Assembly (NCBI GenBank): GCA_002694855.1
Contig: NZNL01000056.1
Coordinates: forward strand, 21,273-32,130
Length of the DNA: 10,858 nucleotides
From: Gammaproteobacteria bacterium
GTDB taxonomy: Bacteria; Pseudomonadota; Gammaproteobacteria; Pseudomonadales; Pseudohongiellaceae
Reading direction: 5' to 3'
The notes under the pieces are model-generated. The model was given only the letters and a program-made list of their open reading frames with translations. It did not search any database and was not told the DNA's origin. Positions 1 to 6,665 of this stretch are shown piece after piece. The translations under genes and the position numbers were made by a program. The first letter of the stretch is position 1. Each line of letters begins with the position of its first letter.

Positions 1-486
1 AATGGCAAAGGCAAGAGCTCCTCAGCATTCGGAATGTTGGCTCGCAGTGTCGGTCACGGAATGCTCTGTAGCGTCGTTCAGTTTATAAAGGGCCAGTGGG
101 AATGCGGCGAACAGCTAATGTTTGAAGAAAATCCGTTAGTTGAGTTTCATGTAATGAATACCGGCTTCACCTGGGAAACTCAGGACCGAGAACTAGACAT
201 TGCAGCTGCGCAGTCTACATGGGCAAAAGCCACCGCTCTATTGAATGATCCCAGGGTTAATGTGCTTATCCTTGATGAACTGACTTATATGATTACGTAC
301 GGCTATCTTGATAAAGAGATGGTATTGGGCGCTCTTGCAAATCGCTCATCCGGTCAACACGTAATCGTAACCGGACGCAATGCCTCTAAGGAACTCCTCG
401 AAATAGCCGACACCGTGAGCGAAATAAATGATACTAAGCATGCTTTCAATTCTGGTATAAGGGCTCAAAAGGGCATCGACTACTAA
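1..486 (+). CDS. cobO: Cob(I)alamin adenosyltransferase, CobO/BtuR type (5' end cut by the window)
   Basis: Cytoplasmic enzyme that transfers the adenosyl group of ATP to cob(I)alamin or its precursors, giving adenosylcobalamin in cobalamin synthesis and salvage. Reading frame 1 is open from the first base, and 161 residues are present. The window begins inside the Walker A loop (NGKGKSSSAFG, in place of the GKGKTTAAFG of E. coli BtuR). The frame continues through VVQFIKGQW, a Walker B-like LILDELTYM near residues 91-99, and the family's typical C-terminal ending AQKGIDY. E. coli BtuR has 196 residues, so about 35 N-terminal residues lie outside the window. The first in-window ATG, at 34, lies downstream of the P-loop and cannot be the true start. 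The stop TAA overlaps the btuF start by one base (TAATG), which suggests translational coupling. Identification is firm; only the start is missing. Confidence 0.95.
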   Translation, partial: NGKGKSSSAFGMLARSVGHGMLCSVVQFIKGQWECGEQLMFEENPLVEFHVMNTGFTWETQDRELDIAAAQSTWAKATALLNDPRVNVLILDELTYMITYGYLDKEMVLGALANRSSGQHVIVTGRNASKELLEIADTVSEINDTKHAFNSGIRAQKGIDY

Positions 487-1373
487 TGAGGATTTTTCTT
501 CGACTCCTCACTGCCATTGTTCTGTCAGCTTTGACCGTTCAAGCTTATTCGGTAGTGGAAGTTTACGATGATGAAGGAACACAAATCACCTTAGCGATTC
601 CAGCTCAACGTATCGTCAGCTTAGCACCCTCGCTCACGGAACTCATTTATTCGGCAGGTGCCGGCGAAAACCTAGTCGGAGTAGTGGAGCATAGTGATTT
701 TCCAGCCGCGGCAAAGGCGCTACCAATAGTCGGACGTTTCGACCTACTCGATATCGAGCGTATCCTAGAGCTAGATCCCGATCTAGTTGTAGCCTGGCAG
801 ACGGGTAATCCTCGCTCCTCAGTACACCAACTAAGGCAGCTTGGATTGACAGTGTATGTTGCAGAACCAAAGAGCCTAGCTGCTATTCCTTCCCATATTG
901 AACGATTGGCTGTGCTGGCCGGTAAGGAACTGAATGATCTTAAAGTGATTTACGACTTTCGGCAAAAACTCGAAACTCTCGACAGCAAGTATCGGCACCA
1001 GAGCCCTGTGACCATCTTCTATCAAGTGTGGGACAGGCCTCTAATAACTGCTGGCGGAAACGAACTTATTAACGACATCATAAGGCTATGTGGAGGTCGC
1101 AACGTATTTGCAAATATCAGAAGAGTCGCGCCAAAAGTTAGTCGTGAAGCTGTCTTGAAAAGAAACCCCGAGGTAATTATTGCCAGTGGCATGGATATTG
1201 AACGGCCCGAATGGCTCGATGACTGGCTTCGCTGGCCCAGCCTTAAAGCTGTGGCAAACAAAAATCTATTCTTCGTACCCCCTGATCTCTTACAAAGGCA
1301 CACTCCACGGGCACTGCTCGGAGCTGCACAGATATGCGACCAGCTAGACCAAGCGCGTAGTAACTCCCACTAA
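486..1373 (+). CDS. btuF: Periplasmic cobalamin-binding protein (BtuF-like, ABC importer)
   Basis: Likely periplasmic binding protein that hands vitamin B12 or a related corrinoid to a BtuCD-type ABC importer. The N-terminus is a signal peptide: MRIFLR, a hydrophobic stretch, then a probable cleavage after VQA at residue 20. The mature part resembles E. coli BtuF along its whole length. It has RIVSLAPSLTEL in the first lobe, a HSDFP stretch where BtuF has YSDYP, DLVVAWQTGN, GGNELINDIIRLCGG, VSREAVLKRNPEVII, and a PRALLGAAQICDQL ending. At 295 residues it is slightly longer than E. coli BtuF. The ATG lies inside the cobO stop (TAATG), so the two genes form an operon. No permease or ATPase gene follows; the next gene, cobC, converges 11 bases away. 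Specificity for cobalamin rather than a siderophore is inferred from BtuF similarity and from the cobO and cobC neighbours. Confidence 0.88.
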   Translation: MRIFLRLLTAIVLSALTVQAYSVVEVYDDEGTQITLAIPAQRIVSLAPSLTELIYSAGAGENLVGVVEHSDFPAAAKALPIVGRFDLLDIERILELDPDLVVAWQTGNPRSSVHQLRQLGLTVYVAEPKSLAAIPSHIERLAVLAGKELNDLKVIYDFRQKLETLDSKYRHQSPVTIFYQVWDRPLITAGGNELINDIIRLCGGRNVFANIRRVAPKVSREAVLKRNPEVIIASGMDIERPEWLDDWLRWPSLKAVANKNLFFVPPDLLQRHTPRALLGAAQICDQLDQARSNSH

Positions 1374-1384
1374 TCTACACGTCT

Positions 1385-2047
1385 TTACTGGTTTTCTCCT
1401 GCTAGATACTCTCCTGCATTGTGAAATATGAGACTGGCGTTTACGCTGCCATCGATAACCTCAATAAGAACTCGGCTTAAGCAGGCAAAAGGAATATGCA
1501 ACGGGAAGCTTCGATTTAACGGCATGCCCAGTACGGAAGGCAAGATAACTCTTAGCACACCTCCGTGGGTAACGATTAATAGGTGACTGCCATCGGGTTT
1601 AGTGGCAATTTTTTCCCATGCGGCCAGCACACGTTCCTTGAAGGAAAGATAATCTTCTCCGTTAGGAGGCGCTAATGCCGACAGGTCATTTTTAAAAGCC
1701 TTGAACTGTTCTGCTGCAACCTTACGCCAGTCACTGACCAACATCCCGTCCCAGTCTCCATAATCAATTTCCTGCCACTGATTATCAATAGTCGTTAGAC
1801 AGTTCATTCTTTCTGCGGTTTTTTCAGCGAAATGGCAGCACCGTTGTAGTGGAGATGAAATTATCTCAGTCCAGTTAGGAGTTTTTCGTGAAGGTCCATT
1901 TGATTCACTGAGTGATACAGCTCTCCGCATTTGGTCCCAACCAGTTTCAGTGAGAACTGGATCGACTCTGCCACGAAGTATATCTCCACCTTCCGGCTCA
2001 CCGTGACGCATGAAATCAATGACTATTTTTTTGCAGGTATCTGGCAC
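1385..2047 (-). CDS. cobC: Histidine phosphatase family protein, probable alpha-ribazole-5'-phosphate phosphatase (CobC)
   Basis: Member of the phosphoglycerate mutase-like histidine phosphatases. CobC removes the phosphate of alpha-ribazole phosphate (or of cobalamin phosphate) in nucleotide-loop assembly of B12. The signature RHG with the phospho-accepting histidine is at residues 14-16. The second part of the active site is seen as SSPLQRC (Arg69), EIDYGDWDG (Glu93) and THGGV (His161). The 220 residues are near CobC length. The start is GTG, only four bases after the ribA stop; no good Shine-Dalgarno sequence precedes it, so translation probably depends on ribA. An ATG at residue 13 falls right at the RHG motif and is too far in to be the start. 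The motifs show the superfamily only. The CobC assignment rests on the EIDYGDWDG stretch and the facing cobO-btuF pair; a general phosphatase remains possible. Confidence 0.78.
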   Translation of the reverse strand: MPDTCKKIVIDFMRHGEPEGGDILRGRVDPVLTETGWDQMRRAVSLSESNGPSRKTPNWTEIISSPLQRCCHFAEKTAERMNCLTTIDNQWQEIDYGDWDGMLVSDWRKVAAEQFKAFKNDLSALAPPNGEDYLSFKERVLAAWEKIATKPDGSHLLIVTHGGVLRVILPSVLGMPLNRSFPLHIPFACLSRVLIEVIDGSVNASLIFHNAGEYLAGENQ

Positions 2048-2051
2048 AGAA

Positions 2052-2636
2052 CTACTTCATGTGTCCCAGTTTATTTACTTTTACGGAAAGGTAACTTTCG
2101 TTATGGGGATTAGCCTCGGTATGGTGCGGAATGATCTCGGTTACTTTAATGCCCATGTCTTTGAGAGCTTCTACTTTTCGTGGATTGTTGGTCATCAGTC
2201 TTAATGCGTTGATCTCCAAATGATCGAGTATCGGTTTACAAACCTGATATTCGCGACTGTCTGGTTCAAACCCTAGCTGCACGTTGGCTTCTACCGTATC
2301 AGCTCCAGAGTCCTGTAGGGCATAGGCTTTTAGCTTGTTGAGCAATCCAATACCCCTTCCTTCCTGACGCAAATACAGGATCAGACCTCGGCCTTTTTCT
2401 GCAACATTTTGCATAGCGGCCTGTAGTTGGGGGCCACAATCACAACGCAGACTGAAGAGACAGTCTCCCGTCAGGCATTCCGAGTGTATCCGGCACAGGA
2501 GCGATTCCTCGCCAGCTACTTCCCCCATAGTAATGGCAACATGCTCTTTGCCAGTACCTTTTTCCTCGAAGCCGTGAATCGTAAATTTCCCCCAACGTGT
2601 GGGGAGAGTCGCCGATGCTACATACTTTACAGTCAA
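2052..2636 (-). CDS. ribA: GTP cyclohydrolase II (RibA)
   Basis: Catalyses the first committed step of riboflavin synthesis: GTP to 2,5-diamino-6-ribosylamino-4(3H)-pyrimidinone 5'-phosphate, formate and pyrophosphate. Motifs are intact: [20 protein letters not shown] with the zinc ligands Cys54, Cys65 and Cys67, then [26 protein letters not shown], and [11 protein letters not shown] chose a TTG start at 2634-2636 (protein beginning [16 protein letters not shown]). It is preceded by a strong GAGGAA six bases upstream, aligns with the start of E. coli RibA (MQLKRVAEAKLPTPWG), and puts the zinc cysteines at the E. coli numbers. A longer reading from TTG at 2666 adds ten residues with no counterpart and would include the ribosome-binding site in the coding region. 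The protein is 194 residues (E. coli 196). It is the only complete cyclohydrolase II here, since the one fused to RibB has lost its zinc site. Confidence 0.95.
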   Translation of the reverse strand: MTVKYVASATLPTRWGKFTIHGFEEKGTGKEHVAITMGEVAGEESLLCRIHSECLTGDCLFSLRCDCGPQLQAAMQNVAEKGRGLILYLRQEGRGIGLLNKLKAYALQDSGADTVEANVQLGFEPDSREYQVCKPILDHLEINALRLMTNNPRKVEALKDMGIKVTEIIPHHTEANPHNESYLSVKVNKLGHMK

Positions 2637-2642
2637 AAAAAG

Positions 2643-2648
2643 TTCCTC
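2643..2648 (-). promoter_or_regulatory. Ribosome-binding site deciding the ribA start
   Basis: GAGGAA on the minus strand, six bases before the TTG at 2634-2636. It is the best Shine-Dalgarno match in this part of the window and supports the rare TTG start over the upstream in-frame TTG at 2664-2666. Confidence 0.7.
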
Positions 2649-2666
2649 AATTAAGATCCAGGTCAA

Positions 2667-2819
2667 TCAGTTTACGAACACAGAAATAGCCTGGATAGTC
2701 ACGGCGGTCATTATACCTGCTAAAACATCATCTAGCATGATTCCTAGCCCGCCTTTAACATGTCTATCTACCCATTTAATTTTCCAGGGCTTAAGGAAAT
2801 CGAAAGCACGAAATTCGAT
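2667..2819 (-). pseudogene. pgpA: Truncated 3' remnant of pgpA (phosphatidylglycerophosphatase A)
   Basis: Read on the minus strand, this stretch gives IEFRAFDFLKPWKI, then KWVDRHVKGGLGIMLDD, then VLAGIMTAV and an end at VFVN and TGA. This matches the last third of E. coli PgpA (FRILDMWKPWPIRWFDRNV, GGMGIMIDDIVAGVI). Full-length PgpA is about 170 residues, a membrane enzyme that dephosphorylates phosphatidylglycerophosphate. Only about 50 codons remain. The N-terminal motifs (the PGTMGS region and the WDE segment) are missing, because the intact thiL coding sequence lies immediately upstream. The frame has an upstream TGA at 2835-2837 and no start codon before the conserved block; the first in-frame ATG (GIMLDD) is within the motif. 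No stop or frameshift interrupts the remnant, so the loss is recent or the join is an assembly artefact. The position, between thiL and ribA, is where pgpA sits in Pseudomonas-type clusters. Confidence 0.85.
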
Positions 2820-2821
2820 GT

Positions 2822-3829
2822 TTATAGAAAATGTTCATAAGCGTGATCATTGGTCTGGAGCAAAGTTCCCTTTTTATCACGACATTCAATCGAATTTCCG
2901 GCAACAATTTCACCAATACAAGTCACGCGAACCTCTGTTCCAGCAGCTAGACGCTCAAAGGCCTCAACATGAATATCTGGCACTGTAAGACAAAGTTCAT
3001 AGTCATCACCACCAAACAAGGCCGCGCGCAATCGATTATCAGCTGTTGCACAACACGTCGCCGATTCGGAATAAGGAATGAGGTGGGTTTGCAGCTTGGC
3101 GCCTACTTTACTTGCCTCAGTAATATGCCCCAAATCCCCTAGGAGGCCATCGGAGATGTCGATACCACTGCTAACCAACTGGCAAGACTGGCTGGCTATA
3201 GCCACACGCGGTACCGGATAGTAATAAGCGGCTCTGAAATAAGCTTTACAGGTTTTCGTAAGATTTTCTTCCATAAGCCCGAGGGATTTTTCCAAATGAG
3301 ACTTCGCGCCAATGGCGGCAAGTGCTATCGCCCCATCTCCCAGATATCCTGTTACATAGATTCGATCACCAGGCTGGGCCCCGTCCCTGTATATAATAGA
3401 TCCAGGTTCATTCAACCCATGAACCTGAATAACTACACTTAACGGTCCTTCCGTTACATCACCCCCCACCAGGGGACAATTAAACTGCTGGGCAAGGCTT
3501 AACAGCCCGTCGCTGAACCTTTGCAGCCAACTTGTATTTTTCTCAGGCATGACCAGTCCCAGGGTGAAACAAAAGGGCTCTGCACCCATGGCCGCCATAT
3601 CGCTGAGGTTCACTGCTAAAGCGCGATTAGCAATATCCTCCGGATTCGCTGAATTTGGAAAGTGGACGCCAGCTACAAGAGCATCCATGGATATGCATAA
3701 CAGTCGCTGCTCAGGAATTTCGAGCACCGCTGCATCGTCACCAATTCCCAGCTCGACACCCTTTTTGGGGAAGCTTAGACCTGATTCCTCGAAATAGCGT
3801 TGGATTATCTCAAACTCTGCCTGGCTCAT
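2822..3829 (-). CDS. thiL: Thiamine-monophosphate kinase (ThiL)
   Basis: ATP-dependent phosphorylation of thiamine monophosphate to thiamine diphosphate, the last step of cofactor synthesis in the cytoplasm. The family motifs appear in order: ELGIGDDAAVL (residues 27-35), ISMDALVAGVHF (46-57), LAVNLSDMAAMGA (71-83), VGGDVTEGPLSV (121-132), SGIDISDGLLGDLGHI (221-236) and GGDDYELCLTVP (273-284). The end, HAYEHFL, corresponds to GYDHFATP of E. coli ThiL, so the C-terminus is complete although the next gene is truncated right after it. It is 335 residues, about ten more than E. coli. Two usually threonine positions differ: STD is SMD (Met48) and GGDTT is GGDVT (Val126); the metal-binding aspartates remain. 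The ATG at 3829 is 53 bases after nusB, with only a distant AGGA upstream. Confidence 0.96.
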   Translation of the reverse strand: MSQAEFEIIQRYFEESGLSFPKKGVELGIGDDAAVLEIPEQRLLCISMDALVAGVHFPNSANPEDIANRALAVNLSDMAAMGAEPFCFTLGLVMPEKNTSWLQRFSDGLLSLAQQFNCPLVGGDVTEGPLSVVIQVHGLNEPGSIIYRDGAQPGDRIYVTGYLGDGAIALAAIGAKSHLEKSLGLMEENLTKTCKAYFRAAYYYPVPRVAIASQSCQLVSSGIDISDGLLGDLGHITEASKVGAKLQTHLIPYSESATCCATADNRLRAALFGGDDYELCLTVPDIHVEAFERLAAGTEVRVTCIGEIVAGNSIECRDKKGTLLQTNDHAYEHFL

Positions 3830-3882
3830 TTGAAAAACCCAATTCCTACACTTTGAAATGGTCGCGCTAAAAACTATATGAA

Positions 3883-4362
3883 CTACTTTAAGAGTTCAGC
3901 TGGCCTCAGTGTGGGGGCCAATTTGTCCAGAACACCGTTTATGTATTTGTGACTGTCTGTAGCTCCAAAAACCTTCGCTAGTTCCACACATTCGTTAATT
4001 ACAACACGATAAGGCACATCAATTCGGTTTGTCAGCTCGAAGGCACCCAGATAAAGGAGCGATTTTTCTATCGGGTCAAGCGCAGCTAGGTCACGATCTA
4101 ACAGTGGTGCCAAGAATTCATCTAGTTTTTGCGTGGAATTTGGAATTTCTGAGAAAACTTCCTCGAAGTAATCCCAGTCGACTTTACCCGGGGTTTCTTC
4201 TCGGAATTGCTTTGCAATCGCTTTCGGATCCAAATCTGCCATTAACCATTGATAAAGGGCCTGCAGCACCAGGCGACGGGCTTTACGCCGCTGAGCAAGG
4301 GGAACCCTATGTCGGCTATTGCGATTTCTCTTAGTGGCAACCGCAATGTTGCTCCTGACCAC
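3883..4362 (-). CDS. nusB: Transcription antitermination factor NusB
   Basis: Small all-helical RNA-binding protein that, with NusE (ribosomal protein S10), binds boxA RNA in antitermination on rRNA operons. Matching stretches with E. coli NusB are RRKARRLVLQALYQW near the N-terminus, DPIEKSLLYLGAFEL, DVPYRVVINECVELAKVFG and DSHKYINGVLDKLAP near the end. The length of 159 residues includes a basic N-terminal extension of about 14 residues compared with E. coli; from memory such extensions also occur in Pseudomonas. The start is GTG, directly after the ribH stop (TAA then GTG), so ribosomes finishing ribH probably reinitiate here. ribH-nusB-thiL is a widespread gene order. Confidence 0.96.
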   Translation of the reverse strand: MVRSNIAVATKRNRNSRHRVPLAQRRKARRLVLQALYQWLMADLDPKAIAKQFREETPGKVDWDYFEEVFSEIPNSTQKLDEFLAPLLDRDLAALDPIEKSLLYLGAFELTNRIDVPYRVVINECVELAKVFGATDSHKYINGVLDKLAPTLRPAELLK

Positions 4363-4839
4363 TTAGCCCTCCAGTTGACGCACCAGACTGAGCATCTCAA
4401 TAGCTGTTAGCGCGGCTTCGGCACCCTTATTGCCCGCCTTGGTACCAGCTCGCTCGATAGCCTGCTCGATAGTATCAACAGTTAGCACTCCGAATGCCAC
4501 TGGGATACCACTGTTGAGGCTAGCATGACTAAGTCCTTTCACGCATTCGCCAGCTACATATTCAAAGTGTGGGGTACTTCCACGAATGACCGCGCCCAAT
4601 GCAATAACAGCATCACATTTATCGCTCGCGACCAGCTTCTGTACCGCGAGAGGTAACTCATAGGCGCCCGGAGTTTTTACAATAGTTATATCTCGCTCCA
4701 TTACTCCATGTTTTTTTAATGCATCGAGAGCTCCATCAAGCAAACGGTCAACTATAAAACTGTTGAACTTTGCAACAGCAATAGCGTAGCTCGCTGCTGC
4801 ATTACTGTAATTTCCTTCTATAGTCTTTATTTTGCTCAT
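4363..4839 (-). CDS. ribH: 6,7-dimethyl-8-ribityllumazine synthase (RibH)
   Basis: Condenses 5-amino-6-ribitylamino-uracil with 3,4-dihydroxy-2-butanone 4-phosphate to give lumazine, the penultimate step of riboflavin synthesis; members form pentamers or 60-subunit shells. Visible motifs are the substrate-binding AKFN (residues 23-26), [11 protein letters not shown] (56-66), [15 protein letters not shown] with the likely catalytic His91, and [14 protein letters not shown] near the end. The 158 residues are normal for the family. The ATG start lies 19 bases after the ribBA stop, and the gene abuts nusB without a gap. Confidence 0.97.
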   Translation of the reverse strand: MSKIKTIEGNYSNAAASYAIAVAKFNSFIVDRLLDGALDALKKHGVMERDITIVKTPGAYELPLAVQKLVASDKCDAVIALGAVIRGSTPHFEYVAGECVKGLSHASLNSGIPVAFGVLTVDTIEQAIERAGTKAGNKGAEAALTAIEMLSLVRQLEG

Positions 4840-4858
4840 GATTTACTCTCAGTCCTAT

Positions 4859-5968
4859 CTATTTCTGGAACTGTACGAATTCGATTACTTCCAAGTCGAA
4901 TCCGGAGATAGCGAATCTTGCTGGATAGCTTAACAACCGCATTTTACCCACGCCCAAGTCACGCAAAATCTGTGAGCCTGTGCCAATAGTGAGATCGGTA
5001 CTGGACTTGTTCGATAGAGCAGTCTCGTTTTCCTTAGCAAGCGCTGAAGCCATATTGTGCGCCAGACCCCGCCCGTAATCTTCGCCCGATAATAACACAG
5101 CAACACCCTTGCCTTCGTTGCTAATCTCTTCCAATGCATTGCTAAATGACCAGCTAGTGCGCTCAGCACTGTATACCTCACATATATCGCGTAAGGTATT
5201 GGGAATATGCACTCTGACCAACACGGGGTCATCCTTTTTGATATTTCCTTTAACGAACGCCAAATGCAAACTCCCACTGATCGCATCCCGATAACTGTGG
5301 ACTGTGAATTCTCCGTACTGAGTTTGCATGAGATGAGTTTCGGTTCGGGTGACTGTATGCTCATTTGCAATTCGGTAATGAATAAGATCAACGATAGTGC
5401 CGATCTTGATGTCATGCTTCAGTGCAAATTCCTCCAGGTCTTCCCGGCGAGCCATGGTACCGTCTTCATTCATGATCTCTACAATCACTGCGGCAGGCAA
5501 GTACCCAGCTAGCCTCCCCAGATCGCAGCCAGCCTCGGTATGGCCAGCCCTTCTTAATACCCCACCTGGTTGGGCCATAATCGGGAAAATGTGACCCGGC
5601 TGGACGATATCTTCCGGTTGACTTTCCTGCCCAACGGCCACCTGTATGGTCCGGGCTCGATCGGCAGCGGATATTCCTGTGGTGACACCTGTGGCAGCTT
5701 CGATGGATATTGTGAAATTAGTGTTGTAAGGCGTGTTGTTCTCATTGACCATTAATGGCAACCCCAAGAACTCGCATCTTTCTTTAGTCAAGGTCAAACA
5801 GATAAGACCCCTAGCGTTGGTAGCCATGAAATTTATATCTTCTGTGCGAACGCGCTCCGCAGCAATAATTAGGTCCCCTTCATTTTCCCTGTCCTCATCA
5901 TCCATTAATATCACCATTTTCCCTTGGCGAATGTCGTCGATAATTTCTTCTGTTGAATTTAGTTCCAT
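4859..5968 (-). CDS. ribBA: 3,4-dihydroxy-2-butanone 4-phosphate synthase with degenerate GTP cyclohydrolase II domain (RibBX type)
   Basis: Residues 1-200 are the RibB domain, which converts ribulose 5-phosphate to 3,4-dihydroxy-2-butanone 4-phosphate and formate. The acidic loop DDEDRENEGD (23-32), PGHIFPI (124-130) and RAGHTEAGCDL (140-150) carry the expected active-site residues. Residues 205-369 have the fold-level pattern of GTP cyclohydrolase II (QYGEFTVHSYRD, LVRVH at 250, LGVGKMRLLS near 338-346). The zinc cysteines are absent, however: the [10 protein letters not shown] equivalent reads RVHIPNTLRD, no RCDCG follows, the RQEGR equivalent reads SGEDYGR, and TNNPKK is replaced by SYPARF. 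This fits the known proteobacterial RibBX variant, in which a separate RibA makes the GTP-derived product, as it does here at 2052-2636. The gene is 20 bases after ribE and has no clear Shine-Dalgarno sequence. Automated pipelines would call it bifunctional, which the residues do not support. Confidence 0.94.
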   Translation of the reverse strand: MELNSTEEIIDDIRQGKMVILMDDEDRENEGDLIIAAERVRTEDINFMATNARGLICLTLTKERCEFLGLPLMVNENNTPYNTNFTISIEAATGVTTGISAADRARTIQVAVGQESQPEDIVQPGHIFPIMAQPGGVLRRAGHTEAGCDLGRLAGYLPAAVIVEIMNEDGTMARREDLEEFALKHDIKIGTIVDLIHYRIANEHTVTRTETHLMQTQYGEFTVHSYRDAISGSLHLAFVKGNIKKDDPVLVRVHIPNTLRDICEVYSAERTSWSFSNALEEISNEGKGVAVLLSGEDYGRGLAHNMASALAKENETALSNKSSTDLTIGTGSQILRDLGVGKMRLLSYPARFAISGFDLEVIEFVQFQK

Positions 5969-5988
5969 GTTTTATACAAGAGCTATTG

Positions 5989-6651
5989 TTAGGTCGATTG
6001 AAAACCGTGCGTCTTTAAAAAATTCATGTCAATAATTGCGCTGGCAGATTCTCCGTCTTGTCCTGCTTGTATGAGTCTCTCCAGGTAACGGGCCACCAGA
6101 TCTACTTCTATATTAACTTGTTGGCTGACCGAATAGTCGGCTATAACTGTCTCGTCTTGTGTATGAGGAATAACATTTATGGAGAAACCAGTATCGCTTA
6201 CTGTATTAATAGTTAGACTGACACCATCTACACAGATTGAACCCTTCGCTGCAGCATACTTGGCTAGATTGCTGGGCAATTCGAATTCAAATTGCAAACT
6301 TTTACCTTCAGGTTTTATTGAAACCACTGCTCCCACACCATCAACATGTCCACTAACAATATGACCATTGAAGCGGCTGCTTGCCAACATTGCTTTCTCG
6401 AGATTAACGCGTGAATCTCTCTCTAAAGAACCTAATGTCGTATGACGCAGTGTTTCCTGTGACACATATGCGCTGAAGTAATTATCGCCTAAGTCAACCA
6501 CGGTCAGGCAACAACCATCCACCGCAATGCTGTCACCAACTTTGACATCCGCCAAGTCTAGTTTCCGTGTTTTTACCGTTAGCCAGTATTCCTCACCAAC
6601 TTGTTGCAGGTTTCTGACAGTACCGGTTGCTTCTATTATTCCTGTGAACAT
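5989..6651 (-). CDS. ribE: Riboflavin synthase, alpha subunit (RibE/RibC)
   Basis: Final step of the pathway: dismutation of two lumazine molecules to riboflavin and 5-amino-6-ribitylaminouracil. The protein starts with the invariant MFTGIIEATGTV and shows the internal duplication of this family. The first barrel has DGCCLTVVDLG with SQETLRHTTLG, and the second has FNGHIVSGHVDGVG, CVDGVSLTIN and NVIPHT. The 220 residues are normal. The start is 14 bases after ribD, with AGGA very close to the ATG. The symbol varies between species (ribE or ribC). Confidence is high because the N-terminus is diagnostic. Confidence 0.97.
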   Translation of the reverse strand: MFTGIIEATGTVRNLQQVGEEYWLTVKTRKLDLADVKVGDSIAVDGCCLTVVDLGDNYFSAYVSQETLRHTTLGSLERDSRVNLEKAMLASSRFNGHIVSGHVDGVGAVVSIKPEGKSLQFEFELPSNLAKYAAAKGSICVDGVSLTINTVSDTGFSINVIPHTQDETVIADYSVSQQVNIEVDLVARYLERLIQAGQDGESASAIIDMNFLKTHGFQST

Positions 6652-6665
6652 TTCCTATCAATATC

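Noticed and set aside
1374..1384. Bidirectional terminator between the convergent btuF and cobC genes
   Set aside because: Only 11 bases separate the stops, and I see no GC-rich stem with a T-tract there or just beyond on either strand.
2791..2838. A 15-codon frame (MNIFYKHRI...) starting inside the thiL end, in the position where pgpA starts usually overlap thiL
   Set aside because: It is in a different frame from the pgpA remnant, shows no PgpA N-terminal similarity and ends after 15 residues. It might be the old pgpA start left before the deletion join, but nothing in the sequence proves that.
2599..2988. Plus-strand frame of 129 codons across the ribA-thiL junction
   Set aside because: It is antisense to ribA, the pgpA remnant and thiL, has no recognisable motif and no good ribosome-binding site; the minus-strand homologies explain the sequence.
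4930..5415. Minus-strand 161-codon frame overlapping the second half of ribBA in another frame
   Set aside because: It is an out-of-frame shadow on the same strand; the ribBA frame aligns throughout with the family, including its degenerate domain, so no frameshift is implied.
5969..5988. Possible FMN riboswitch or other regulatory leader before ribBA
   Set aside because: The gap between ribE and ribBA is only 20 bases, far too short for an FMN aptamer, and no other gap in the train shows its conserved elements.
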